DNA from: Candidatus Omnitrophota bacterium
GTDB taxonomy: Bacteria; Omnitrophota; Gorgyraeia; Gygaellales; Profunditerraquicolaceae
DNA length: 5,794 bases
Assembly: GCA_030018895.1 (NCBI GenBank)
Contig: JASEHM010000067.1
Coordinates: 198 to 5,991 of the forward strand
Reading direction: 5' to 3'
Shown: positions 1-5,053 of the stretch, piece by piece
How positions within the stretch are numbered: position 1 is the stretch's first letter
How the letters are laid out: the number at the start of each line of letters is the position of its first letter
Program-made: the position numbers and the translations under genes
Notes under the pieces: model-generated
Seen by the model: the letters and a program-made list of their open reading frames with translations, nothing else
What the model was told of the DNA's origin: nothing
Databases searched by the model: none

Positions 1-98
1 TTCTTCTAGCCAAAGCCATAAGCCGCAAGGCAATGGTTTGGCTTCTTCTAGCCAAAGCCATAAGCCGCAAGGCAATGGTTTGGCTTCTTCTAGCCAAA
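1..98. repeat. 42-bp tandem repeat, about 2.3 copies, continuing off the left edge
   Basis: Copies start at 1 and 43 and are identical. A third, partial copy covers 85-98 and stops 4 bases short of the pheA stop codon. Each unit can fold almost completely. In 29-66, GGC, ATGG and TTTGGCT pair with AGCCAAA, CCAT and GCC around a 6-base loop, with one bulge and a small internal loop; successive stem-loops are joined by GCAA. The partial copy still forms the inner 7-bp stem (79-85 with 92-98). No run of T follows on the minus strand, so it does not look like an intrinsic terminator of pheA. The 42-bp period is a multiple of three, so several frames stay open across it, but nothing suggests it is coding. 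The total copy number is unknown because the window cuts the array. Confidence 0.9.
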
Positions 99-102
99 AC
101 CG

Positions 103-1164
103 TTATTCTCCTGCCGGATATGATCCCAATACTTTTAAAAATTTACACTTACTATCTAATTCAGAAAGCGCTTTTTTAATGTGCCTATTGTCTTTATGGC
201 CTTCTAAATCAACAAAGAAGTAATAGTCCCAGGCCTTCTTTTTTGAAGGCCTGGATTCTATTTTGGTAAGATTGATGCCGTATTTTTTAAAAGGCAGAAG
301 CATCTCATATAATGCGCCTACCCTGTCTTTAATAGAGAACAGGATTGAAGTTTTATCATTGCTGGTTTGTTTTGCCTCTGTTTTTCCAATAACAAAAAAC
401 TTAGTAATATTATGCAGAGAATCTTCAATATCTGAGGCGATTACCTTTAATTTGTAAAGCTTACCAGCCAGGAGCGAGGCAATGGCCGCGCTGTTTTTTT
501 CTTTTTGGGCTTCTTGCGCTGCGCGGGTGGTAGAGGAAACCTCTATTTTTTCTGCCTCCGGCAAGTTCTCTTTAAGCCAAATACGGCATTGGCCAAAAAC
601 CTGGGGGTTAGAATACAGGCGAAAAATTTGATTTTTTGGATAATTTGATAATAGATTATGCGAAATATCCAGGATTATTTGAGCACAAATTTTTAATTCT
701 GAATCTACGAACATATCCATAGTATGCGAAACCGCGCCTTCAATAGAATTTTCTATCGGCACAACGCCAAAATCAGCGCTGTTTTTTTCAACTTCCAGAA
801 ATACATCAGTTATGGAGCCACAGGCGATATATTCTACCTGTGAGCCAAACCTTTTTAAAGCGGCTAATTGCGTAAAAGATGCCTCTGGCCCAAGGTAGGC
901 GACTTTTAATTTTTTTTCCATAGAAAGGCTCGCAGACATTATCTCGCGGTATATTGCCTCTAAGGCTTTTTGGTTTAACGGCCCTGAGTTTATGGCGTTC
1001 AATTTATTTAAAACGTCCCTTTCTCTGTCCGGAGAATAAGCGCTTATCCCTTTTTTTGTTTTTATTCTGGCGATATCTTTAGTAATTTCGGCGCGGCTAT
1101 TTAAGAATTCAACTATTTTTCTATCAACGTTATCAATTTTCTTGCGCAAGTTCTTTAGATCCAT
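103..1164 (-). CDS. pheA: Bifunctional chorismate mutase / prephenate dehydratase (P-protein) with ACT domain
   Basis: Converts chorismate to prephenate and then to phenylpyruvate, the committed cytosolic branch to phenylalanine. The 353 residues hold three domains. Residues 1-85 are an AroQ-type chorismate mutase, with counterparts of the E. coli active-site residues at R7, R24, K35, R47, E48 and S79, and E83 where E. coli has Gln88. Residues 86-265 are prephenate dehydratase, with the opening VAYLGPEASF (88-97), PIENS (136-140) and the catalytic threonine in T254-K255-F256; the family norm is TRF. Residues 272-350 are an ACT domain with GAL (283-285) and ESRP (303-306), the motifs associated with phenylalanine binding, so feedback inhibition is likely. 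The ATG has a GGAGG 6 bases upstream, inside the end of scpB. The reading frames overlap by 32 bases, so translation is probably coupled to scpB. The stop is TAA at 103-105, just before the tandem repeat. Confidence 0.96.
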   Translation of the reverse strand: MDLKNLRKKIDNVDRKIVEFLNSRAEITKDIARIKTKKGISAYSPDRERDVLNKLNAINSGPLNQKALEAIYREIMSASLSMEKKLKVAYLGPEASFTQLAALKRFGSQVEYIACGSITDVFLEVEKNSADFGVVPIENSIEGAVSHTMDMFVDSELKICAQIILDISHNLLSNYPKNQIFRLYSNPQVFGQCRIWLKENLPEAEKIEVSSTTRAAQEAQKEKNSAAIASLLAGKLYKLKVIASDIEDSLHNITKFFVIGKTEAKQTSNDKTSILFSIKDRVGALYEMLLPFKKYGINLTKIESRPSKKKAWDYYFFVDLEGHKDNRHIKKALSELDSKCKFLKVLGSYPAGE

Positions 1165-1882
1165 TGGTATCCTCCGGTATCTCTGTTATATTTTTTTCAG
1201 TTTTTCCTTCGGCCTCTTTCATCCGCTTGAGGCATTCTATAAGATTCTTCTGCTGGGCGAAATTTGAGAATTCTTCCATTTTAGGCAGTTCTTGTAGAGA
1301 ATTAAGCCCGAAATGTTCAAGGAATTGTTTAGTTGTTCCAAATACATAAGGCCGGCCAGGGGCTTTTTTTCTTCCTGAAATACGGATAAGGCCTTTAATT
1401 AAAAGGCTGTTCATAACCCCGTCAATATTCACGTTTCTTAAGGATTGTATCTGGAATTTGGTTACCGGCTGCTTGTAAGCGATTACAGCTAAGGTTTCAA
1501 GGCCGGGTTTTGATAATCTTTCAGCGCGCCGTTCTTTATACAATCTTTTAAGAAATACGCTTAGATGCGGCGCTGTTGTCATCACGAAACCGCCTGCTAC
1601 TTCAATGATGCGCAGGCCCCGGTTAGTTTTTTCGTATTCTAATTTTAGTTCTTCCATAACCTTGTTTATCTGTTTTGCTTCTAAATTATTTATAACCTTT
1701 TTTAGTTGTTCAGTAGTTAATGGCCTTTCGCTTGAAAAAAGCAGGGCCTCTATTATTGATTTTATACTTTCGCCCTGGTTTAAGGCGGGGTGAAAGTTTT
1801 TCGCTTCAGAAGCCGCCTCTGCCTTATGAGCGGGGCAGAGCTTCATTTCGTTTGAGGTTAAGATATTGTTATTTTCTGACAT
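1133..1882 (-). CDS. scpB: Segregation and condensation protein B
   Basis: ScpB forms dimers that bind the kleisin ScpA and regulate the Smc condensin complex, which compacts and segregates the chromosome. The 249 residues contain the two winged-helix domains of the family, at about 40-100 and 122-195. The second carries the signature ETLAVIAYKQPVT (129-141), the NVNIDGV segment (150-156) and GRKKAPGRPYVFGTT (170-184), followed by FLEHFGLNSLQELP. An N-terminal tail of about 38 residues and a charged C-terminal tail of about 45 residues are poorly conserved in type and probably flexible. The start is the less certain part. The ATG at 1882 lies 18 bases after the ruvA stop with only AGAGA at a long distance, and an internal ATG at codon 13 has no better ribosome site. 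scpA, the usual neighbour, is not adjacent; ruvA precedes and pheA overlaps the 3' end. Confidence 0.95.
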   Translation of the reverse strand: MSENNNILTSNEMKLCPAHKAEAASEAKNFHPALNQGESIKSIIEALLFSSERPLTTEQLKKVINNLEAKQINKVMEELKLEYEKTNRGLRIIEVAGGFVMTTAPHLSVFLKRLYKERRAERLSKPGLETLAVIAYKQPVTKFQIQSLRNVNIDGVMNSLLIKGLIRISGRKKAPGRPYVFGTTKQFLEHFGLNSLQELPKMEEFSNFAQQKNLIECLKRMKEAEGKTEKNITEIPEDTNGSKELAQEN

Positions 1883-1900
1883 ATTAAAATTACATTCTCT

Positions 1901-2536
1901 CTACTTGTTAGGCACGGGTTTCTTTTGTTTATAAACCAGATTCAATAATTCTTCAGTTGTTTTTATATTAGGCGAAATCTCCAGCGCTTTTTTTATCATG
2001 TTAGAGGCTTCTGCTTTTTTGTATTCTAATTGTATAAGCACGGCTAAGGCATCTTCTTCGATATCTATGGTTTTTGTTTTTTGTTCTCCTAGCTTATCAT
2101 CCTGTATCAAGCCAAATTTGCCTATCTTGTTCTGAAGTTTTGCCACAATTTCTTTTGCCCTTTGTCTGCCTATCCCGGGTAAGGACTGTAGAAAACTTGT
2201 ATCCGCTTCTTCTATTGCCCGTACCACATGAGCTGTTGGTTTATTTAATGCTTTTAATGCTGCCCGCGGGCCAACGCCGGAAACAGTAATAAAAGCTTCA
2301 AAGAATTCTTTTTCTATTTCATTTAAGAAACCGATTAATATAGGAATGCTTTTAGACGGCTCTACCTGATAATAATGGTAGGTTATAAGGCTGATTGTAT
2401 TGTCGCCAGCTATATTTTCATCTAAGTGCTGCATAACTGCTTGCGGCGTAAATACCTTATAAGAAATGCCATTAATATCAATAAGTAAAAAATTAGCGCC
2501 TCGTTCTGTTATTTTTCCGCAGATACGCGCAATCAT
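1901..2536 (-). CDS. ruvA: Holliday junction branch migration complex subunit RuvA
   Basis: RuvA binds four-way DNA junctions and loads the RuvB motor for branch migration in recombinational repair. I chose the ATG at 2534-2536 (211 residues), which gives the family start MIARI and has GAGG 4 bases upstream. A TTG one codon earlier is too close to that site. Residues 1-70 are the OB-fold domain ending in ILIGF. Two helix-hairpin-helix motifs follow, with GVG at 87-89 and LPGIG at 119-123. After a charged linker (about 140-157) comes the small C-terminal three-helix domain (about 158-203) that contacts RuvB. Where E. coli has the acidic-pin pair Glu55-Asp56, alignment on the LLYGF/ILIGF motif places K62 and S63 here. 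The gene follows ruvC after 6 bases. ruvB is not downstream; scpB is. Confidence 0.96.
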   Translation of the reverse strand: MIARICGKITERGANFLLIDINGISYKVFTPQAVMQHLDENIAGDNTISLITYHYYQVEPSKSIPILIGFLNEIEKEFFEAFITVSGVGPRAALKALNKPTAHVVRAIEEADTSFLQSLPGIGRQRAKEIVAKLQNKIGKFGLIQDDKLGEQKTKTIDIEEDALAVLIQLEYKKAEASNMIKKALEISPNIKTTEELLNLVYKQKKPVPNK

Positions 2537-2542
2537 CAAGCC

Positions 2543-3037
2543 TCAACCGGTTCTATTCGCTGCTGTTTTTATAAAGTAACTGTGCGCAATAGCTAAAGCC
2601 AAGGCATCAGTTACATCTGTATATTTAGGTGTTTCGTTTAAATTAAGAAGCTCCATAATCATCCTCTGTACCTGATTTTTAGAAGCCAGTCCCTGGCCTA
2701 CGACTGCTTTTTTTATTCTAGTAGCTGCATATTCTGCTAAGGGTAGATTTTGCATTGCAGCGGCCAGGCAAATTACCCCTCGTGCCTGTCCTAAGAGGTA
2801 TGCAGTGGTAGGATGACGGTAATGCGCATATAATTTTTCAAGCACTACTGTGTCCGGCTTGATATCCAAGACCAACTTCTTTATCGCTCTGTATATTTTA
2901 TATAATCGGCTGGGCATTTGATCCTGAGGCGAAGTTTTTATTATCCCTGCCTCTATTAATCTTAATCCGGAATTTTTTGCCTCAATTGCTCCATATCCGG
3001 TGATTGTTAATGCAGGGTCAATGCCTAAAATTATCAT
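2543..3037 (-). CDS. ruvC: Crossover junction endodeoxyribonuclease RuvC
   Basis: RuvC is the dimeric resolvase that makes paired nicks in Holliday junctions handed over by RuvAB. The length of 164 residues is normal. The RNase H-like fold carries all four acidic catalytic residues: D7 in GIDPAL, E67 in VLEKLY, and D141 and D144 in YTDVTDALALAIAH. The segment GQARGV (83-88) and the lysines K110 and K120, in the KKAVVGQGLASK region that contacts DNA in the family, are also present. The ATG at 3035-3037 gives the expected MIILGID start. The purine run AAAGG directly abuts it, with no spacer, which is poor for ribosome binding. The yebC stop lies only 10 bases upstream, so translation may rely on coupling. 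The TGA stop overlaps the ribosome site of ruvA. Confidence 0.97.
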   Translation of the reverse strand: MIILGIDPALTITGYGAIEAKNSGLRLIEAGIIKTSPQDQMPSRLYKIYRAIKKLVLDIKPDTVVLEKLYAHYRHPTTAYLLGQARGVICLAAAMQNLPLAEYAATRIKKAVVGQGLASKNQVQRMIMELLNLNETPKYTDVTDALALAIAHSYFIKTAANRTG

Positions 3038-3047
3038 CCTTTGGTTG

Positions 3048-3809
3048 TTAGGATTCTTGTTTTGAAGTTAATTCTTCCATTATTGCATCAGGAATATCAA
3101 AATTCGCGTAAACTTCCTGGACGTCATCATGTTCTTCCAAGGCATCAATTAATGATAGCAGTTGTTTTGCATCATTGCCGGTTAGTTTTATTGTTGAAGA
3201 AGGAATCATGGTTACTTCTTCATCCTGGCAGGTTATTTTTTTTTCGCAAAGCGCTTGTTTTACTTTTTCAAAGTCCTGCGTTGAGGTAGTAATTTCGTAA
3301 TTCTTATCATCGGATTTAAAATCCTCAGCTCCTGCGTCCAGAACTATGGACATTAGTTCTTCCTCTTTTGCTTGAGTTTTATCAATAAGAAAGTATCCTT
3401 TTTTCGTGAACATCCAGTTTACTGCGCCTGCGCCGGCCATATTAGCGCTTTTTTTAGACATGATATTGCGTATTTCCGCAGTGGTGCGATTTTTGTTGTC
3501 AGTTAGGGCTTCTATTATGATTGCAACTCCGCCTGGACCGTATGCTTCATATGCAACTGTTTCATAAATAATCCCGGGCAATTCTCCTGTGCCGCGTTTT
3601 ATTGCCATTTTAACGTTCTCAGAAGGCATATTAGCTTCTTTTGCCCTGGCCATAGCTGTGCGCAGCTTGATGTTGGTATCAGGATTGCCGCCGCCTTCGC
3701 GGGCAACAACCGTGATTTCTTTAATAAGTTTTGTATAAGCAGCTCCTTTTTTGGCGTCTGCCACCATTTTTTTGCCTTTATTTGTTTTCCATTTTGAATG
3801 ACCGGACAT
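3048..3809 (-). CDS. yebC: YebC/PmpR family protein (TACO1 family)
   Basis: The 253 residues match the family along their whole length. The start MSGHSKWKTNKGKK is followed by KLIKEITVVAREGGGNP (27-43), RAKEANMPSENV (55-66), YEAYGPGGVAIIIEALTDNKNRT (87-109) and the C-terminal ALEEHDDVQEVYANFDIPD (223-241). The fold has three domains. Members are annotated as DNA-binding transcriptional regulators (PmpR, YebC), while later work on YebC and mitochondrial TACO1 links the family to translation of proline-rich or difficult sequences. The sequence alone does not decide which applies. The gene heads a tight run with ruvC and ruvA, a pairing common in bacteria. It has the best ribosome binding site of the window. 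Reading may come from a promoter in the spacer or by read-through from rnpB; I see no clear promoter. Confidence 0.96.
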   Translation of the reverse strand: MSGHSKWKTNKGKKMVADAKKGAAYTKLIKEITVVAREGGGNPDTNIKLRTAMARAKEANMPSENVKMAIKRGTGELPGIIYETVAYEAYGPGGVAIIIEALTDNKNRTTAEIRNIMSKKSANMAGAGAVNWMFTKKGYFLIDKTQAKEEELMSIVLDAGAEDFKSDDKNYEITTSTQDFEKVKQALCEKKITCQDEEVTMIPSSTIKLTGNDAKQLLSLIDALEEHDDVQEVYANFDIPDAIMEELTSKQES

Positions 3810-3814
3810 GTTTT

Positions 3815-3821
3815 CCTCCTT
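3815..3821 (-). promoter_or_regulatory. Strong ribosome binding site of yebC
   Basis: The minus strand reads AAGGAGG, a full anti-16S match, 5 bases before the yebC ATG. It fixes the yebC start and suggests that the first gene of the operon is well translated. Confidence 0.85.
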
Positions 3822-3846
3822 TTAATAGTTATTGGCTGTTAGTTGC

Positions 3847-3907
3847 TCGTCGTTCGTCATTCGTACATCGTTTTTCTTTTGTACGATGTACGAATGACGA
3901 ACGACGA
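3847..3907. repeat. Perfect 25-bp inverted repeat with 11-base loop between rnpB and yebC
   Basis: Bases 3847-3871 are the exact reverse complement of 3883-3907. The loop (3872-3882) is T-rich on the plus strand and A-rich in the minus-strand transcript. The arms are themselves built from TCGT-like steps. A transcript from either strand would form a very stable hairpin. Neither side is followed by a run of T, so it is not a standard intrinsic terminator. It could protect or separate the rnpB 3' end, slow read-through into yebC, or be a dispersed intergenic repeat. Confidence 0.9.
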
Positions 3908-3939
3908 ATATACTGCTTACGAATAACTAACGACGAATA
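3900..3939. repeat. Short direct repeat AACGACGAATA
   Basis: The 11-base word occurs at 3900-3910 and 3929-3939. The first copy overlaps the right arm of the inverted repeat and the second overlaps the outer edge of the rnpB P1 helix. Related words (GTTAGTT, ATTCGTCG) recur through 3820-3939, so the spacer looks like low-complexity repeat sequence. Confidence 0.6.
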
Positions 3940-4409
3940 AGACGGGTAGAATAAGCCGGGTTCTGTTTTGCAGTGGCTATTCCTCTAAGGTTCTGATGTT
4001 GCCATCAGGACTCAAGCAGCCAACCCTCCCGCCCTTTCTCAAGATTTACTTGAGGAACTCAAGCGGACCACTTTTCTTCCTAAAATTCTTCCCCCAAAAA
4101 AATACTTTGAGAGCTCAATTAGTTAGGAAAGGCGGGATTATTGGGCCTTGCTCCACGCGGGGTTTTCCATGCAGCCCATATCGCTATGGGTTACGGTGGT
4201 CTCTTACACCGCCTTTTCACCTTTGCCCTGCCGTATCCGTTACGAATCTTGGTGGATATGACGGGGTAGTTTATTTTCTGTGGCACTTTCCCTGTCCGTC
4301 GCAATAAATTACGACGAGACGCTCTGTGTTAGAGAGCGCGTTGTCCTCTGGAGCCCGGACTTTCCTCTCGCCACAAATTATGGCGAGCAGCCACATCCTA
4401 CCTATCTTA
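3938..4409 (-). ncRNA. rnpB: RNase P RNA component
   Basis: This is the catalytic RNA that removes 5' leaders from tRNA precursors. The minus strand carries the conserved 5' core GGAAAGTCCGGGCTCC (4350-4365) and the 3' core ACAGAACCCGGCTTAT (3951-3966), which form P4 and its surroundings. Other signatures are GGAGCAAGGCC (4144-4154), the GGTGAAAAGGCGGTGTAAGAG-type stretch around 4200-4222, and GGCTGCTTGAG near 4011-4021. The ends pair as P1: 4396-4409 with 3938-3951, 14 positions with one mismatch and two wobbles. P2 is GTGGCT/AGCCAC, P3 a short 6-bp hairpin (4367-4387), and P18 a hairpin with a GCAA loop (3993-4008). A CCCATA-GCGA-TATGGG hairpin fits P13 or P14. At about 472 bases it exceeds the 377 of E. 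coli, mainly through a larger P15-P17 region. No terminator follows, so the 3' end may be made by processing. Exact ends are inferred from P1. Confidence 0.95.
4028..4136 (-). other. Expanded P15-P17 region of RNase P RNA
   Basis: The closing stem pairs 4131-4136 with 4028-4033 and is extended by a TTTC/GAAA step. Inside lie a stem-loop with 7-bp arms (4077-4083 and 4123-4129), an open stretch with GGT at 4067-4069 that could be the L15 element pairing with the CCA end of tRNA, and a hairpin CTTGAG-TTC-CTCAAG (4049-4063). The E. coli counterpart is roughly 60 bases shorter. The pairings were found by eye. Confidence 0.6.
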
Positions 4410-4415
4410 ACTTAG

Positions 4416-4452
4416 TTAATACTAATTTATGACCGCGAATCATTGCTGTCTA
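4416..4452 (-). promoter_or_regulatory. rnpB: Possible rnpB promoter
   Basis: On the minus strand TAGACA (4447-4452) is followed after 17 bases by TAAATT (4424-4429), which would start transcription about 8 bases before the P1 helix. A TATTAA (4416-4421) sits 6 bases before the inferred RNA start but has no good partner at the right distance. Both are weak matches in AT-rich DNA, so this is only a candidate. Confidence 0.25.
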
Positions 4453-4467
4453 AATTAGCTGATAGAG

Positions 4468-4543
4468 TGTCATTCCCGCAATCTTTAAGCGGGAATCCAC
4501 GACGAGAAAAAGAATCTGGATACCCGCTTTCGTGGGTATGACA
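4468..4543. repeat. 76-bp palindromic intergenic repeat with two hairpins (REP/MITE-like)
   Basis: The element begins TGTCAT and ends ATGACA, so its ends are inverted. Hairpin 1 is ATTCCCGC (4472-4479) with GCGGGAAT (4489-4496). Hairpin 2 is ATACCCGC (4520-4527) with GTGGGTAT (4532-4539), one wobble pair and a 4-base loop. The inner parts GGGAATCCA and TGGATACCC mirror each other with one mismatch, so the whole unit is an imperfect palindrome. This GTCATTCCCGC...GCGGGAATCC style of repeat is widespread in bacterial intergenic DNA, for instance the Neisseria dRS3-like family. I see no transposase. A second copy elsewhere in the genome is expected but not visible here. Confidence 0.75.
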
Positions 4544-4637
4544 AATTTGATATCTCAAAATACATTTCACGTCGATAAGTAACGTCTAATTTGGACACGA
4601 GTAACCGCGAATGTATAACCACTAATTATTGACACGC
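4544..4637. other. Gap without a gene, degenerate repeat words
   Basis: With 4410-4543 this completes the 242-base gap between rnhA and rnpB. I find no coding frame or known RNA in it. The minus strand shows two related stretches starting with GTGTC (at 4635) and GTGTCC (at 4598), each followed by A/T-rich sequence with ATTAG and a GTTA word, about 37 bases apart. The word ACCGCGAAT occurs here (4604-4612) and at 4432-4440 near the rnpB promoter region. The similarity is loose. Confidence 0.35.
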
Positions 4638-4658
4638 TTAACTCTTAACTCTTAACTC
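4638..4658. repeat. Heptamer tandem repeat TTAACTC x3 over the rnhA stop
   Basis: Three exact 7-base copies stand at 4638-4644, 4645-4651 and 4652-4658. On the minus strand they read GAGTTAA, and the copy at 4652-4658 supplies the rnhA TAA stop. Each unit contains TAA in one frame, so expansion or loss of units would not alter the protein. Confidence 0.9.
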
Positions 4659-5053
4659 TGATTTTCCGCTGCTTTACTTGCTAATTTATCTGCTTTTTGA
4701 TTTTCTTCCCGCCTGATGTTTGTGAAGGAAACTTTTCTAAATTTAGATATAAGATGTATTGCTTGATTGTATAATTTTGTAATATTAGGGCTCTTTACCT
4801 TGTAAACTTTATTTATTTGCCTATATAATAGCTGGCTGTCTGTGTTGATATTAAGAACCTCTGCCTTAAGCAGGAGTGCCTCTTCTAAGGCAAAAATTAA
4901 TGCTGTATACTCCGCGACATTGTTTGTGGTGCTGCCAATATGATGAGAGATATTCTTAATAACTTCTGCTCTCTCGTAAATAACTACGCCGATTCCGCTT
5001 GGCCCTGGATTTCCTTTTGATGCGCCGTCTATGTAAATATCAATCTCCCTCAT
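4652..5053 (-). CDS. rnhA: Ribonuclease HI family protein (short RnhA type)
   Basis: Cleaves the RNA strand of RNA/DNA hybrids, clearing R-loops and primers in the cytoplasm. The 133 residues hold the full catalytic set: D9 in YIDGASKGNPGPSG, E48 in NNVAEY, D72 in NTDSQLLYRQI and D122 in EENQKADKLASKA. At 133 residues it is shorter than E. coli RNase HI (155) and appears to lack the basic protrusion, resembling the compact bacterial and archaeal RNase HI forms. It could also be called a reverse-transcriptase-like RNase H protein. The start codon overlaps the end of the zinc-ribbon gene by 14 bases. No ribosome site precedes the ATG; the only purine-rich stretch, GAGGGAG, lies just after it, so translation probably depends on termination and re-initiation from the upstream gene. 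The stop codon sits in the heptamer repeat, and rnpB follows on the same strand. Confidence 0.93.
   Translation of the reverse strand: MREIDIYIDGASKGNPGPSGIGVVIYERAEVIKNISHHIGSTTNNVAEYTALIFALEEALLLKAEVLNINTDSQLLYRQINKVYKVKSPNITKLYNQAIHLISKFRKVSFTNIRREENQKADKLASKAAENQS

Noticed and set aside
1..98. CRISPR array
   Set aside because: The 42-bp units follow each other directly with no unique spacers, and no cas genes are present.
38..223. Open plus-strand frame with a 14-residue repeated peptide (SSSQSHKPQGNGLA)
   Set aside because: It runs from the tandem DNA repeat into the antisense of pheA. The repeat length is a multiple of three, so frames stay open without selection, and there is no ribosome site.
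1883..1900. Start-stop minimal frame (ATG-TAA) in the ruvA-scpB gap
   Set aside because: On the minus strand ATGTAA follows AGAGAGA, which could let ribosomes initiate and stop, but in an AT-rich gap of 18 bases this can easily occur by chance.
3041..3289. Plus-strand open frame of 82 residues
   Set aside because: It is antisense to the well-supported 3' half of yebC. The leucine- and histidine-rich translation is typical of a reversed coding strand.
3847..3907. Intrinsic terminator for rnpB or a plus-strand gene
   Set aside because: The stem is long and perfect, but no run of T follows it on either strand and its composition is not GC-rich as in typical terminators.
3996..4307. 103-residue plus-strand open frame
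   Set aside because: It lies wholly inside the antisense of the RNase P RNA, whose conserved core explains the sequence. The peptide has no recognisable domain.
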